64,000 nt of DNA, from the NCBI GenBank assembly GCA_916613615.1, contig OU744735.1, forward strand, positions 57,280,082 to 57,344,081, in the 5' to 3' direction. Positions 46,643 to 61,600 of the stretch are shown piece by piece. The notes beneath the pieces are model-generated. The model was not told the origin of the DNA, did not search any database, and saw only the letters and a program-made list of their open reading frames with translations. The DNA is from Steromphala cineraria. Lineage: Eukaryota; Mollusca; Gastropoda; Trochida; Trochidae. Position 1 is the stretch's first letter. Every line of letters begins with the position of its first letter. Both the position numbers and the translations under genes were made by a program.

Positions 46643-49600
46643 GTAACTACTCAGCATCTATCTATCGTTCACTCTACCGCTACTCCACATGCTCCCAGTG
46701 TCTCGCCGTCTACCCTCCCTTCAAGGGACAGGCCCAGGTAACTACTCAGCATCTATCTATCTATCGTTCACTCTACCGCTACTCCACGTGCTCCCAGTGT
46801 CTCGCCGTCTACCCTCCCTTCAAGGGACAGGCCCAGGTAACTACTCAGCATCTATCTATCGTTCACTCTACCGCTACTCCACATGCTCCCAGTGTCTCGC
46901 CGTCTACCCTCCCTTCAAGGGACAGGCCCAGGTAACTACTCAGCATCTATCTATCTATCGTTCACTCTACCGCTACTCCACGTGCTCCCAGTGTCTCGCC
47001 GTCTACCCTCCCTTCAAGGGACAGGCCCAGGTAACTACTCAGCATCTATCTATCGTTCACTCTACCGCTACTCCACGTGCTCCCAGTGTCTCGCCGTCTA
47101 CCCTCCCTTCAAGAGACAGGCTTAGGTAACTACTCAGCATCTATCTATCTATCGTTCACTCTACCGCTACTCCACGTGCTCCCAGTGTCTCGCCGTCTAC
47201 CCTCCCTTCAAGGGACAGGCCCAGGTAACTACTCAGCATCTATCTATCGTTCACTCTACCGCTACTCCACGTGCTCCCAGTGTCTCGCCGTCTACCCTCC
47301 CTTCAAGGGACAGGCTTAGGTAACTACTCAGCATCTATCTATCTATCGTTCACTCTACCGCTACTCCACGTGCTCCCAGTGTCTCGCCGTCTACCCTCCC
47401 TTCAAGGGACAGGCTCAGGTAACTACTCAGCATCTATCTATCGTTCACTCTACCGCTACTCCACGTGCTCCCAGTGTCTCGCCGTCTACCCTCCCTTCAA
47501 GGGACAGGCTCAGGTAACTACTCAGCATCTATCTATCTATCGTTCACTCTACCGCTACTCCACGTGTTCCCAGTGTCTCGCCGTCTACCCTCCCTTCAAG
47601 GGACAGGCTTAGGTAACTACTCAGCATCTATCTATCTATCGTTCATTCTACCGCTACTCCACATGCTCCCAGTGTCTCGCCGTCTACCCTCCCTTCAAGG
47701 GACAGGCCCAGGTAACTACTCAGCATCTATCTATCTATCGTTCACTCTACCGCTACTCCACATGCTCCCAGTGTCTCGCCGTCTACCCTCCCTTCAAGGG
47801 ACAGGCTCAGGTAACTACTCAGCATCTATCTATCTATCGTTCACTCTACCGCTACTCCACGTGCTCCCAGTGCCTCGCCGTCTACCCTCCCTTGAAGGGA
47901 CAGGCTCAGGTAACTACTCAGCATCTATCTATCTATCGTTCACTCTACCGCTACTCCACGTGCTCCCAGTGCCTCGCCGTCTACCCTCCCTTCAAGGGAC
48001 AGGCTCAGGTAACTACTCAGCATCTATCTATCTATCGTTCACTCTACCGCTACTCCACGTGTTCCCAGTGTCTCGCCGTCTACCCTCCCTTCAAGGGACA
48101 GGCTTAGGTAACTACTCAGCATCTATCTATCTATCGTTCATTCTACCGCTACTCCACATGCTCCCAGTGACTCGCCGTCTACCCTCCCTTCAAGGGACAG
48201 GCTCAGGTAACTACTCAGCATCTATCTATCTATCGTTCACTCTACCGCTACTCCACGTGCTCCCAGTGCCTCGCCGTCTACCCTCCCTTCAAGGGACAGG
48301 CTCAGGTAACTACTCAGCATCTATCTATCTATCGTTCACTCTACCGCTACTCCACGTGCTCCCAGTGCCTCGCCGTCTACCCTCCCTTCAAGGGACAGGC
48401 TCAGGTAACTACTCAGCATCTATCTATCTATCGTTCACTCTACCGCTACTCCACGTGTTCCCAGTGTCTCGCCGTCTACCCTCCCTTCAAGGGACAGGCT
48501 TAGGTAACTACTCAGCATCTATCTATCTATCGTTCATTCTACCGCTACTCCACATGCTCCCAGTGACTCGCCGTCTACCCTCCCTTCAAGGGACAGGCTC
48601 AGGTAACTACTCAGCATCTATCTATCTATCGTTCACTCTACCGCTACTCCACGTGCTCCCAGTGCCTCGCCGTCTACCCTCCCTTCAAGGGACAGGCTTA
48701 GGTAACTACTCAGCATCTATCTATCTATCGTTCACTCTACCGCTACTCCACGTGCTCCCAGTGTCTCGCCGTCTACCCTCCCTTGAAGGGACAGGCCCAG
48801 GTAACTACTCAGCATCTATCTATCTATCTATCGTTCACTCTACCGCTACTCCACGTGCTCCCAGTGTCTCGCCGTCTACCCTCCCTTCAAGGGACAGGCT
48901 CAGGTAACTACTCAGCATCTATCTATCTATAGTTCACTCTACCGCTACTCCACATGCTCCCATTGTCTCGCCGTCTACCCTCCCTTCAAGGGACAGGCTT
49001 AGGTAACTACTCAGCATCTATCTATCTATCGTTCACTCTACCGCTACTCCACGTGCTCCCAGTGCCTCGCCGTCTACCCTCCCTTCAAGGGACAGGCTCA
49101 GGTAACTACTCAGCATCTATCTATCTATCGTTCACTCTACCGCTACTCCACATGCTCCCAGTGTCTCGCCGTCTACCCTCCCTTCAAGGGACAGGCTTAG
49201 GTAACTACTCAGCATCTATCTATCTATCGTTCACTCTACCGCTACTCCACGTGCTCCCAGTGTCTCGCCGTCTACCCTCCCTTCAAGGGACAGGCTCAGG
49301 TAACTACTCAGCATCTATCTATCTATCGTTCACTCTACCGCTACTCCACATGCTCCCAGTGCCTCGCCGTCTACCCTCCCTTCAAGGGACAGGCTCAGGT
49401 AACTACTCAGCATCTATCTATCTATCGTTCACTCTACCGCTACTCCACATGCTCCCAGTGTCTCGCCGTCTTCCCTCCCTTCAAGGGACAGGCTTAGGTA
49501 ACTACTCAGCATCTATCTATCTATCGTTCACTCTACCGCTACTCCACGTGCTCCCAGTGCCTCGCCGTCTACCCTCCCTTCAAGGGACAGGCTCAGGTAA

Positions 49601-52600
49601 CTACTCAGCATCTATCTATCTATCGTTCACTCTACCGCTACTCCACGTGCTCCCAGTGTCTCGCCGTCTACCCTCCCTTGAAGGGACAGGCCCAGGTAAC
49701 TACTCAGCATCTATCTATCTATCTATCGTTCACTCTACCGCTACTCCACGTGCTCCCAGTGTCTCGCCGTCTACCCTCCCTTCAAGGGACAGGCCCAGGT
49801 AACTACTCAGCATCTATCTATCTATCTATCGTTCACTCTACTGCTACTCCACGTGCTCCCAGTGCCTCGCCGTCTACCCTCCCTTCAAGGGACAGGCTCA
49901 GGTAACTACTCAGCATCTATCTATCTATCGTTCACTCTACCGCTACTCCACGTGCTCCCAGTGTCTCGCCGTCTACCCTCCCTTCAAGGGACAGGCCCAG
50001 GTAACTACTCAGCATCTATCTATCTATCTATCGTTCATTCTACCGCTACTCCACGTGCTCCCAGTGTCTCGCCGCCTACCCTCCCTTCAAGGGACAGGCC
50101 CAGGTAACTTCTCAGCATCTATCTATCTATCGTTCACTCTACCGCTACTCCACGTGTTCCCAGTGTCTCGCCGTCTACCCTCCCTTCAAGGGACAGGCCC
50201 AGGTAACTACTCAGCATCTATCTATCTATCGTTCACTCTACCGCTACTCCACGTGCTCCCAGTGCCTCGCCGTCTTCCCTCCCTTCAAGGGACAGGCCCA
50301 GGTAACTACTCAGCATCTATCTATCTATCGTTCTCTCTACCGCTACTCCACGTGTTCCCAGTGTCTCGCCGCCTACCCTCCCTTCAAGGGACAGGCCCAG
50401 GTAACTACTCAGCATCTATCTATCGTTCACTCTACCGCTACTCCACGTGCTCCCAGTGTCTCGCCGTCTACCCTCCCTTCAAGGGACAGGCTTAGGTAAC
50501 TACTCAGCATCTATCTATCTATCGTTCACTCTACCGCTACTCCACGTGCTCCCAGTGCCTCGCCGTCTACCCTCCCTTCAAGGGACAGGCTCAGGTAACT
50601 ACTCAGCATCTATCTATCAATCGTTCACTCTACCGCTACTCCACGTGCTCCCAGTGTCTCGCCGTCTACTCTCCCTTCAAGGGACAGGCCCAGGTAACTA
50701 CTCAGCATCTATCTATCTATCATTCTTTCTACCGCTACTCCACGTGCTCCCAGTGTCTCGCCGTCTACCCTCCCTTCAAGGGACAGGCTCAGGTAACTAC
50801 TCAGCATCTATCTATCTATCATTCTTTCTACCGCTACTCCACGTGCTCCCAGTGTCTCGCCGTCTACCCTCCCTTCAAGGGACAGGCTTAGGTAACTACT
50901 CAGCATCTATCTATCTATCGTTCACTCTACCGCTACTCCACGTGTTCCCAGTGTCTCGCCGTCTACCCTCCCTTCAAGGGACAGGCTCAGGTAACTACTC
51001 AGCATCTATCTATCTATCGTTCACTCTACCGCTACTCCACGTGCTCCCAGTGTCTCGCCGTCTACCCTCCCTTCAAGGGACAGGCCCAGGTAACTACTCA
51101 GCATCTATCTATTTATCGTTCACTCTACCGCTACTCCACGTGTTCCCAGTGTCTCGCCGTCTACCCTCCCTTCAAGGGACAGGCTCAGGTAACTACTCAG
51201 CATCTATCTATCTATCGTTCACTCTACCGCTACTCCACGTGTTCCCAGTGTCTCGCCGTCTACCCTCCCTTCAAGGGACAGGCTTAGGTAACTACTCAGC
51301 ATCTATCTATCTATCTATCGTTCACTCTACCGCTACTCCACGTGCTCCCAGTGTCTCGCCGTCTACCCTCCCTTCAAGGGACAGGCCCAGGTAACTACTC
51401 AGCATCTATCTATCTATCGTTCACTCTACCGCTACTCCACGTGCTCCCAGTGTCTCGCCGTCTACCCTCCCTTCAAGGGACAGGCTCAGGTAACTACTCA
51501 GCATCTATCTATCGTTCACTCTACCGCTACTCCACATGCTCCCAGTGCCTCGCCGTCTACCCTCCCTTCAAGGGACAGGCCCAGGTAACTACTCAGCATC
51601 TATCTATCTATCGTTCACTCTACCGCTACTCCACGTGCTCCCAGTGCCTCGCCGTCTACCCTCCCTTCAAGGGACAGGCTCAGGTTACTACTCAGCATCT
51701 ATCTATCTATCGTTCACTCTACCGCTACTCCACGTGCTCCCAGTGTCTCGCCGTCTACCCTCCCTTCAAGGGACAGGCTCAGGTAACTACTCAGCATCTA
51801 TCTATCTATCGTTCACTCTACCGCTACTCCACGTGCTCCCAGTGCCTCGCCGTCTACCCTCCCTTCAAGAGACAGGCCCAGGTAACTACTCAGCATCTAT
51901 CTATCTATCGTTCACTCTACCGCTACTCCACGTGCTCCCAGTGTCTCGCCGTCTACCCTCCCTTCAAGGGACAGGCTCAGGTAACTACTCAGCATCTATC
52001 TATCTATCGTTCACTCTACCGCTACTCCACATGCTCCCAGTGTCTCGCCGTCTACCCTCCCTTCAAGGGACAGGCTCAGGTAACTACTCAGCATCTATCT
52101 ATCTATCGTTCACTCTACCGCTACTCCACATGCTCCCAGTGTCTCGCCGTCTACCCTCCCTTCAAGGGACAGGCCCAGGTAACTACTCAGCATCTATCTA
52201 TCTATCGTTCACTCTACCGCTACTCCACATGCTCCCAGTGTCTCGCCGTCTACCCTCCCTTCAAGGGACAGGCCCAGGTAACTACTCAGCATCTATCTAT
52301 CTATCGTTCACTCTACCGCTACTCCACGTGCTCCCAGTGCCTCGCCGTCTACCCTCCCTTCAAGGGACAGGCTCAGGTAACTACTCAGCATCTATCTATC
52401 TATCGTTCACTCTACCGCTACTCCACGTGCTCCCAGTGTCTCGCCGTCTACCCTCCCTTGAAGGGACAGGCCCAGGTAACTACTCAGCATCTATCTATCT
52501 ATCTATCGTTCACTCTACCGCTACTCCACGTGCTCCCAGTGTCTCGCCGTCTACCCTCCCTTCAAGGGACAGGCCCAGGTAACTACTCAGCATCTATCTA

Positions 52601-55600
52601 TCTATCTATCGTTCACTCTACTGCTACTCCACGTGCTCCCAGTGCCTCGCCGTCTACCCTCCCTTCAAGGGACAGGCTCAGGTAACTACTCAGCATCTAT
52701 CTATCTATCGTTCACTCTACCGCTACTCCACGTGCTCCCAGTGTCTCGCCGTCTACCCTCCCTTCAAGGGACAGGCCCAGGTAACTACTCAGCATCTATC
52801 TATCTATCTATCGTTCATTCTACCGCTACTCCACGTGCTCCCAGTGTCTCGCCGCCTACCCTCCCTTCAAGGGACAGGCCCAGGTAACTTCTCAGCATCT
52901 ATCTATCTATCGTTCACTCTACCGCTACTCCACGTGTTCCCAGTGTCTCGCCGTCTACCCTCCCTTCAAGGGACAGGCCCAGGTAACTACTCAGCATCTA
53001 TCTATCTATCGTTCACTCTACCGCTACTCCACATGCTCCCAGTGCCTCGCCGTCTACCCTCCCTTCAAGGGACAGGCCCAGGTAACTACTCAGCATCTAT
53101 CTATCTATCGTTCTCTCTACCGCTACTCCACGTGTTCCCAGTGTCTCGCCGCCTACCCTCCCTTCAAGGGACAGGCCCAGGTAACTACTCAGCATCTATC
53201 TATCGTTCACTCTACCGCTACTCCACGTGCTCCCAGTGTCTCGCCGTCTACCCTCCCTTCAAGGGACAGGCTTAGGTAACTACTCAGCATCTATCTATCT
53301 ATCGTTCACTCTACCGCTACTCCACGTGCTCCCAGTGCCTCGCCGTCTACCCTCCCTTCAAGGGACAGGCTCAGGTAACTACTCAGCATCTATCTATCAA
53401 TCGTTCACTCTACCGCTACTCCACGTGCTCCCAGTGTCTCGCCGTCTACTCTCCCTTCAAGGGACAGGCCCAGGTAACTACTCAGCATCTATCTATCTAT
53501 CATTCTTTCTACCGCTACTCCACGTGCTCCCAGTGTCTCGCCGTCTACCCTCCCTTCAAGGGACAGGCTCAGGTAACTACTCAGCATCTATCTATCTATC
53601 ATTCTTTCTACCGCTACTCCACGTGCTCCCAGTGTCTCGCCGTCTACCCTCCCTTCAAGGGACAGGCTTAGGTAACTACTCAGCATCTATCTATCTATCG
53701 TTCACTCTACCGCTACTCCACGTGTTCCCAGTGTCTCGCCGTCTACCCTCCCTTCAAGGGACAGGCTCAGGTAACTACTCAGCATCTATCTATCTATCGT
53801 TCACTCTACCGCTACTCCACGTGCTCCCAGTGTCTCGCCGTCTACCCTCCCTTCAAGGGACAGGCCCAGGTAACTACTCAGCATCTATCTATTTATCGTT
53901 CACTCTACCGCTACTCCACGTGTTCCCAGTGTCTCGCCGTCTACCCTCCCTTCAAGGGACAGGCTCAGGTAACTACTCAGCATCTATCTATCTATCGTTC
54001 ACTCTACCGCTACTCCACGTGTTCCCAGTGTCTCGCCGTCTACCCTCCCTTCAAGGGACAGGCTTAGGTAACTACTCAGCATCTATCTATCTATCTATCG
54101 TTCACTCTACCGCTACTCCACGTGCTCCCAGTGCCTTGCTGTCTACCCTCCCTTCAAGGGACAGGCCCAGGTAACTACTCAGCATCTATCTATCTATCGT
54201 TCACTCTACCGCTACTCCACGTGCTCCCAGTGTCTCGCCGTCTACCCTCCCTTCAAGGGACAGGCCCAGATAACTACTCAGCATCTATCTATCTATCGTT
54301 CACTCTACCGCTACTCCACGTGCTCCCAGTGTCTCGCCGTCTACCCTCCCTTCAAGGGACAGGCTCAGGTAACTACTCAGCATCTATCTATCGTTCACTC
54401 TACCGCTACTCCACATGCTCCCAGTGCCTCGCCGTCTACCCTCCCTTCAAGGGACAGGCCCAGGTAACTACTCAGCATCTATCTATCTATCGTTCACTCT
54501 ACCGCTACTCCACGTGCTCCCAGTGCCTCGCCGTCTACCCTCCCTTCAAGGGACAGGCTCAGGTAACTACTCAGCATCTATCTATCTATCGTTCACTCTA
54601 CCGCTACTCCACGTGCTCCCAGTGTCTCGCCGTCTACCCTCCCTTCAAGGGACAGGCTCAGGTAACTACTCAGCATCTATCTATCTATCGTTCACTCTAC
54701 CGCTACTCCACGTGCTCCCAGTGCCTCGCCGTCTACCCTCCCTTCAAGAGACAGGCCCAGGTAACTACTCAGCATCTATCTATCTATCGTTCACTCTACC
54801 GCTACTCCACGTGCTCCCAGTGTCTCGCCGTCTACCCTCCCTTCAAGGGACAGGCTCAGGTAACTACTCAGCATCTATCTATATATCGTTCACTCTACCG
54901 CTACTCCACGTGCTCCCAGTGTCTTGCCGTCTACCCTCCCTTCAAGGGACAGGCTCAGGTAACTACTCAGCATCTATCTATCTATCGTTCACTCTACCGC
55001 TACTCCACATGCTCCCAGTGTCTCGCCGTCTACCCTCCCTTCAAGGGACAGGCTCAGGTAACTACTCAGCATCTATCTATCTATCGTTCACTCTACCGCT
55101 ACTCCACATGCTCCCAGTGTCTCGCCGTCTACCCTCCCTTCAAGGGACAGGCCCAGGTAACTACTCAGCATCTATCTATCTATCGTTCACTCTACCGCTA
55201 CTCCACGTGCTCCCAGTGTCTCGCCGTCTACCCTCCCTTCAAGGGACAAGCCCAGGTAACTACTCAGCATCTATCTATCGTTCACTCTACCGCTACTCCA
55301 CGTGCTCCCAGTGTCTCGCCGTCTACCCTCCCTTCAAGGGACAGGCTCAGGTAACTACTCAGCATCTATCTATCTATCGTTCACTCTACCGCTACTCCAC
55401 GTGCTCCCAGTGCCTCGCCGTCTACCCTCCCTTCAAGGGACAGGCCCAGGTAACTACCTAGCATCTATCTATCTATCGTTCACTCTACCGCTACTCCACG
55501 TGCTCCCAGTGTCTCGCCGTCTACCCTCCCTTCAAGGGACAGGCTCAGGTAACTACCTAGCATCTATCTATCGTTCACTCTACCGCTACTCCACGTGCTC

Positions 55601-58600
55601 CCAGTGCCTCGCCGTCTACCCTCCCTTCAAGGGACAGGCCCAGGTAACTACTCAGCATCTATCTATCTATCGTTCACTCTACCGCTACTCCACGTGCTCC
55701 CAGTGCCTCGCCGTCTACCCTCCCTTCAAGGGACAGGCTCAGGTAACTACTCAGCATCTATCTATCTATCGTTCACTCTACCGCTACTCCACGTGCTCCC
55801 AGTGTCTCGCCGTCTACCCTCCCTTCAAGGGACAGGCTCAGGTAACTACTCAGCATCTATCTATCGTTCACTCTACCGCTACTCCACGTGCTCCCAGTGT
55901 CTCGCCGTCTACCCTCCCTTCAAGGGACAGGCCCAGGTAACTACTCAGCATCTATCTATCTATCGTTCACTCTACCGCTACTCCACATGCTCCCAGTGCC
56001 TCGCCGTCTACCCTCCCTTCAAGGGACAGGCCCAGGTAACTACTCAGCATCTATCTATCTATCGTTCTCTCTACCGCTACTCCACGTGTTCCCAGTGTCT
56101 CGCCGCCTACCCTCCCTTCAAGGGACAGGCCCAGGTAACTACTCAGCATCTATCTATCGTTCACTCTACCGCTACTCCACGTGCTCCCAGTGTCTCGCCG
56201 TCTACCCTCCCTTCAAGGGACAGGCTTAGGTAACTACTCAGCATCTATCTATCTATCGTTCACTCTACCGCTACTCCACGTGCTCCCAGTGCCTCGCCGT
56301 CTACCCTCCCTTCAAGGGACAGGCTCAGGTAACTACTCAGCATCTATCTATCAATCGTTCACTCTACCGCTACTCCACGTGCTCCCAGTGTCTCGCCGTC
56401 TACTCTCCCTTCAAGGGACAGGCCCAGGTAACTACTCAGCATCTATCTATCTATCATTCTTTCTACCGCTACTCCACGTGCTCCCAGTGTCTCGCCGTCT
56501 ACCCTCCCTTCAAGGGACAGGCTCAGGTAACTACTCAGCATCTATCTATCTATCATTCTTTCTACCGCTACTCCACGTGCTCCCAGTGTCTCGCCGTCTA
56601 CCCTCCCTTCAAGGGACAGGCTTAGGTAACTACTCAGCATCTATCTATCTATCGTTCACTCTACCGCTACTCCACGTGTTCCCAGTGTCTCGCCGTCTAC
56701 CCTCCCTTCAAGGGACAGGCTCAGGTAACTACTCAGCATCTATCTATCTATCGTTCACTCTACCGCTACTCCACGTGCTCCCAGTGTCTCGCCGTCTACC
56801 CTCCCTTCAAGGGACAGGCCCAGGTAACTACTCAGCATCTATCTATTTATCGTTCACTCTACCGCTACTCCACGTGTTCCCAGTGTCTCGCCGTCTACCC
56901 TCCCTTCAAGGGACAGGCTCAGGTAACTACTCAGCATCTATCTATCTATCGTTCACTCTACCGCTACTCCACGTGTTCCCAGTGTCTCGCCGTCTACCCT
57001 CCCTTCAAGGGACAGGCTTAGGTAACTACTCAGCATCTATCTATCTATCTATCGTTCACTCTACCGCTACTCCACGTGCTCCCAGTGCCTTGCTGTCTAC
57101 CCTCCCTTCAAGGGACAGGCCCAGGTAACTACTCAGCATCTATCTATCTATCGTTCACTCTACCGCTACTCCACGTGCTCCCAGTGTCTCGCCGTCTACC
57201 CTCCCTTCAAGGGACAGGCCCAGATAACTACTCAGCATCTATCTATCTATCGTTCACTCTACCGCTACTCCACGTGCTCCCAGTGTCTCGCCGTCTACCC
57301 TCCCTTCAAGGGACAGGCTCAGGTAACTACTCAGCATCTATCTATCGTTCACTCTACCGCTACTCCACATGCTCCCAGTGCCTCGCCGTCTACCCTCCCT
57401 TCAAGGGACAGGCCCAGGTAACTACTCAGCATCTATCTATCTATCGTTCACTCTACCGCTACTCCACGTGCTCCCAGTGCCTCGCCGTCTACCCTCCCTT
57501 CAAGGGACAGGCTCAGGTAACTACTCAGCATCTATCTATCTATCGTTCACTCTACCGCTACTCCACGTGCTCCCAGTGTCTCGCCGTCTACCCTCCCTTC
57601 AAGGGACAGGCTCAGGTAACTACTCAGCATCTATCTATCTATCGTTCACTCTACCGCTACTCCACGTGCTCCCAGTGCCTCGCCGTCTACCCTCCCTTCA
57701 AGAGACAGGCCCAGGTAACTACTCAGCATCTATCTATCTATCGTTCACTCTACCGCTACTCCACGTGCTCCCAGTGTCTCGCCGTCTACCCTCCCTTCAA
57801 GGGACAGGCTCAGGTAACTACTCAGCATCTATCTATATATCGTTCACTCTACCGCTACTCCACGTGCTCCCAGTGTCTTGCCGTCTACCCTCCCTTCAAG
57901 GGACAGGCTCAGGTAACTACTCAGCATCTATCTATCTATCGTTCACTCTACCGCTACTCCACATGCTCCCAGTGTCTCGCCGTCTACCCTCCCTTCAAGG
58001 GACAGGCTCAGGTAACTACTCAGCATCTATCTATCTATCGTTCACTCTACCGCTACTCCACATGCTCCCAGTGTCTCGCCGTCTACCCTCCCTTCAAGGG
58101 ACAGGCCCAGGTAACTACTCAGCATCTATCTATCTATCGTTCACTCTACCGCTACTCCACGTGCTCCCAGTGTCTCGCCGTCTACCCTCCCTTCAAGGGA
58201 CAAGCCCAGGTAACTACTCAGCATCTATCTATCGTTCACTCTACCGCTACTCCACGTGCTCCCAGTGTCTCGCCGTCTACCCTCCCTTCAAGGGACAGGC
58301 TCAGGTAACTACTCAGCATCTATCTATCTATCGTTCACTCTACCGCTACTCCACGTGCTCCCAGTGCCTCGCCGTCTACCCTCCCTTCAAGGGACAGGCC
58401 CAGGTAACTACCTAGCATCTATCTATCTATCGTTCACTCTACCGCTACTCCACGTGCTCCCAGTATCTCGCCGTCTACCCTCCCTTCAAGGGACAGGCTC
58501 AGGTAACTACCTAGCATCTATCTATCGTTCACTCTACCGCTACTCCACGTGCTCCCAGTGCCTCGCCGTCTACCCTCCCTTCAAGGGACAGGCCCAGGTA

Positions 58601-61600
58601 ACTACTCACCATCTATCTATCTATCGTTCACTCTACCGCTACTCCACGTGCTCCCAGTGCCTCGCCGTCTACCCTCCCTTCAAGGGACAGGCTCAGGTAA
58701 CTACTCAGCATCTATCTATCTATCGTTCACTCTACCGCTACTCCACGTGCTCCCAGTGTCTCGCCGTCTACCCTCCCTTCAAGGGACAGGCTCAGGTAAC
58801 TACTCAGCATCTATCTATCGTTCACTCTACCGCTACTCCACGTGCTCCCAGTGTCTCGCCGTCTACCCTCCCTTCAAGGGACAGGCTCAGGTAACTACTC
58901 AGCATCTATCTATCTATCGTTCACTCTACCGCTACTCCACGTGCTCCCAGTGCCTCGCCGTCTACCCTCCCTTCAAGGGACAGGCTCAGGTAACTACTCA
59001 GCATCTATCTATCGTTCACTCTACCGCTACTCCACGTGCTCCCAGTGTCTCGCCGTCTACCCTCCCTTCAAGGGACAGGCTCAGGTAACTACTCAGCATC
59101 TATCTATCTATCGTTCACTCTACCGCTACTCCACGTGCTCCCAGTGCCTCGCCGTCTACCCTCCCTTCAAGGGACAGGCTCAGGTAACTACTCAGCATCT
59201 ATCTATCTATCGTTCACTCTACCGCTACTCCACGTGCTCCCAGTGTCTCGCCGTCTACCCTCCCTTCAAGGGACAGGCCCAGGTAACTACTCAGCATCTA
59301 TCTATCTATCGTTCACTCTACCGCTACTCCACGTGCTCCCAGTGTCTCGCCGTCTACCCTCCCTTCAAGGGACAGGCTCAGGTAACTACTCAGCATCTAT
59401 CTATCGTTCACTCTACCGCTACTCCACATGCTCCCAGTGTCTCGCCGTCTACCCTCCCTTCAAGGGACAGGCTCAGGTAACTACTCAGCATCTATCTATC
59501 TATCGTTCACTCTACCGCTACTCCACATGCTCCCAGTGTCTCGCCGTCTACCTTCCCTTCAAGGGACACGCTCAGGAAACTACTCAGCATCTATCTATCT
59601 ATCGTTCACTCTACCGCTACTCCACATGCTCCCAGTGTCTCGCCGTCTACCCTCCCTTCAAGGGACAGGCTCAGGTAACTACTCAGCATCTATCTATCTA
59701 TCGTTCACTCTACCGCTACTCCACGTGCTCCCAGTGCCTCGCCGTCTACCCTCCCTTCAAGGGACAGGCTCAGGTAACTACTCAGCATTTATATATCTAT
59801 CGTTCACTCTACCGCTACTCCACATGCTCCCAGTGTCTCGCCGTCTACCTTCCCTTCAAGGGACGGGCTCAGGAAACTACTCAGCATCTATCTATCTATC
59901 GTTCACTCTACCGCTACTCCACATGCTCCCAGTGTCTCGCCGTCTACCCTCCCTTCAAGGGACAGGCTCAGGTAACTACTCAGCATCTATATATCTATCG
60001 TTCACTCTACCGCTACTCCACGTGCTCCCAGTGCCTCGCCGTCTACCCTCCCTTCAAGGGACAGGCTCAGGTAACTACTCAGCATCTATCTATCGTTCAC
60101 TCTACCGCTACTCCACGTGCTCCCAGTGCCTCGCCGTCTACCCTCCCTTCAAGAGACAGGCTTAGGTAACTACTCAGCATCTATCTATCGTTCACTCTAC
60201 CGCTACTCGACGTGCTCCCAGTGTCTCGCCGTCTACCCTCCCTTCAAGGGACAGGCTCAGGTAACTACTCAGCATCTATCTATCTATCGTTCACTCTACC
60301 GCTACTCCACGTGCTCCCAGTGCCTCGCCGTCTACCCTCCCTTCAAGAGACAGGCCCAGGTAACTACTCAGCATCTATCTATCTATCGTTCACTCTACCG
60401 CTACTCCACGTGCTCCCAGTGTCTCGCCGTCTACCCTCCCTTCAAGGGACAGGCTCAGGTAACTACTCAGCATCTATCTATCTATCGTTCACTCTACCGC
60501 TACTCCACGTGCTCCCAGTGCCTCGCCGTCTACCCTCCCTTCAAGGGACAGGCCCAGGTAACTACCTAGCATCTATCTATCTATCGTTCACTCTACCGCT
60601 ACTCCACGTGCTCCCAGTATCTCGCCGTCTACCCTCCCTTCAAGGGACAGGCTCAGGTAACTACCTAGCATCTATCTATCGTTCACTCTACCGCTACTCC
60701 ACGTGCTCCCAGTGCCTCGCCGTCTACCCTCCCTTCAAGGGACAGGCCCAGGTAACTACTCACCATCTATCTATCTATCGTTCACTCTACCGCTACTCCA
60801 CGTGCTCCCAGTGCCTCGCCGTCTACCCTCCCTTCAAGGGACAGGCTCAGGTAACTACTCAGCATCTATCTATCTATCGTTCACTCTACCGCTACTCCAC
60901 GTGCTCCCAGTGTCTCGCCGTCTACCCTCCCTTCAAGGGACAGGCTCAGGTAACTACTCAGCATCTATCTATCGTTCACTCTACCGCTACTCCACGTGCT
61001 CCCAGTGTCTCGCCGTCTACCCTCCCTTCAAGGGACAGGCTCAGGTAACTACTCAGCATCTATCTATCTATCGTTCACTCTACCGCTACTCCACGTGCTC
61101 CCAGTGCCTCGCCGTCTACCCTCCCTTCAAGGGACAGGCTCAGGTAACTACTCAGCATCTATCTATCGTTCACTCTACCGCTACTCCACGTGCTCCCAGT
61201 GTCTCGCCGTCTACCCTCCCTTCAAGGGACAGGCTCAGGTAACTACTCAGCATCTATCTATCTATCGTTCACTCTACCGCTACTCCACGTGCTCCCAGTG
61301 CCTCGCCGTCTACCCTCCCTTCAAGGGACAGGCTCAGGTAACTACTCAGCATCTATCTATCTATCGTTCACTCTACCGCTACTCCACGTGCTCCCAGTGT
61401 CTCGCCGTCTACCCTCCCTTCAAGGGACAGGCCCAGGTAACTACTCAGCATCTATCTATCTATCGTTCACTCTACCGCTACTCCACGTGCTCCCAGTGTC
61501 TCGCCGTCTACCCTCCCTTCAAGGGACAGGCTCAGGTAACTACTCAGCATCTATCTATCGTTCACTCTACCGCTACTCCACGTGCTCCCAGTGTCTCGCC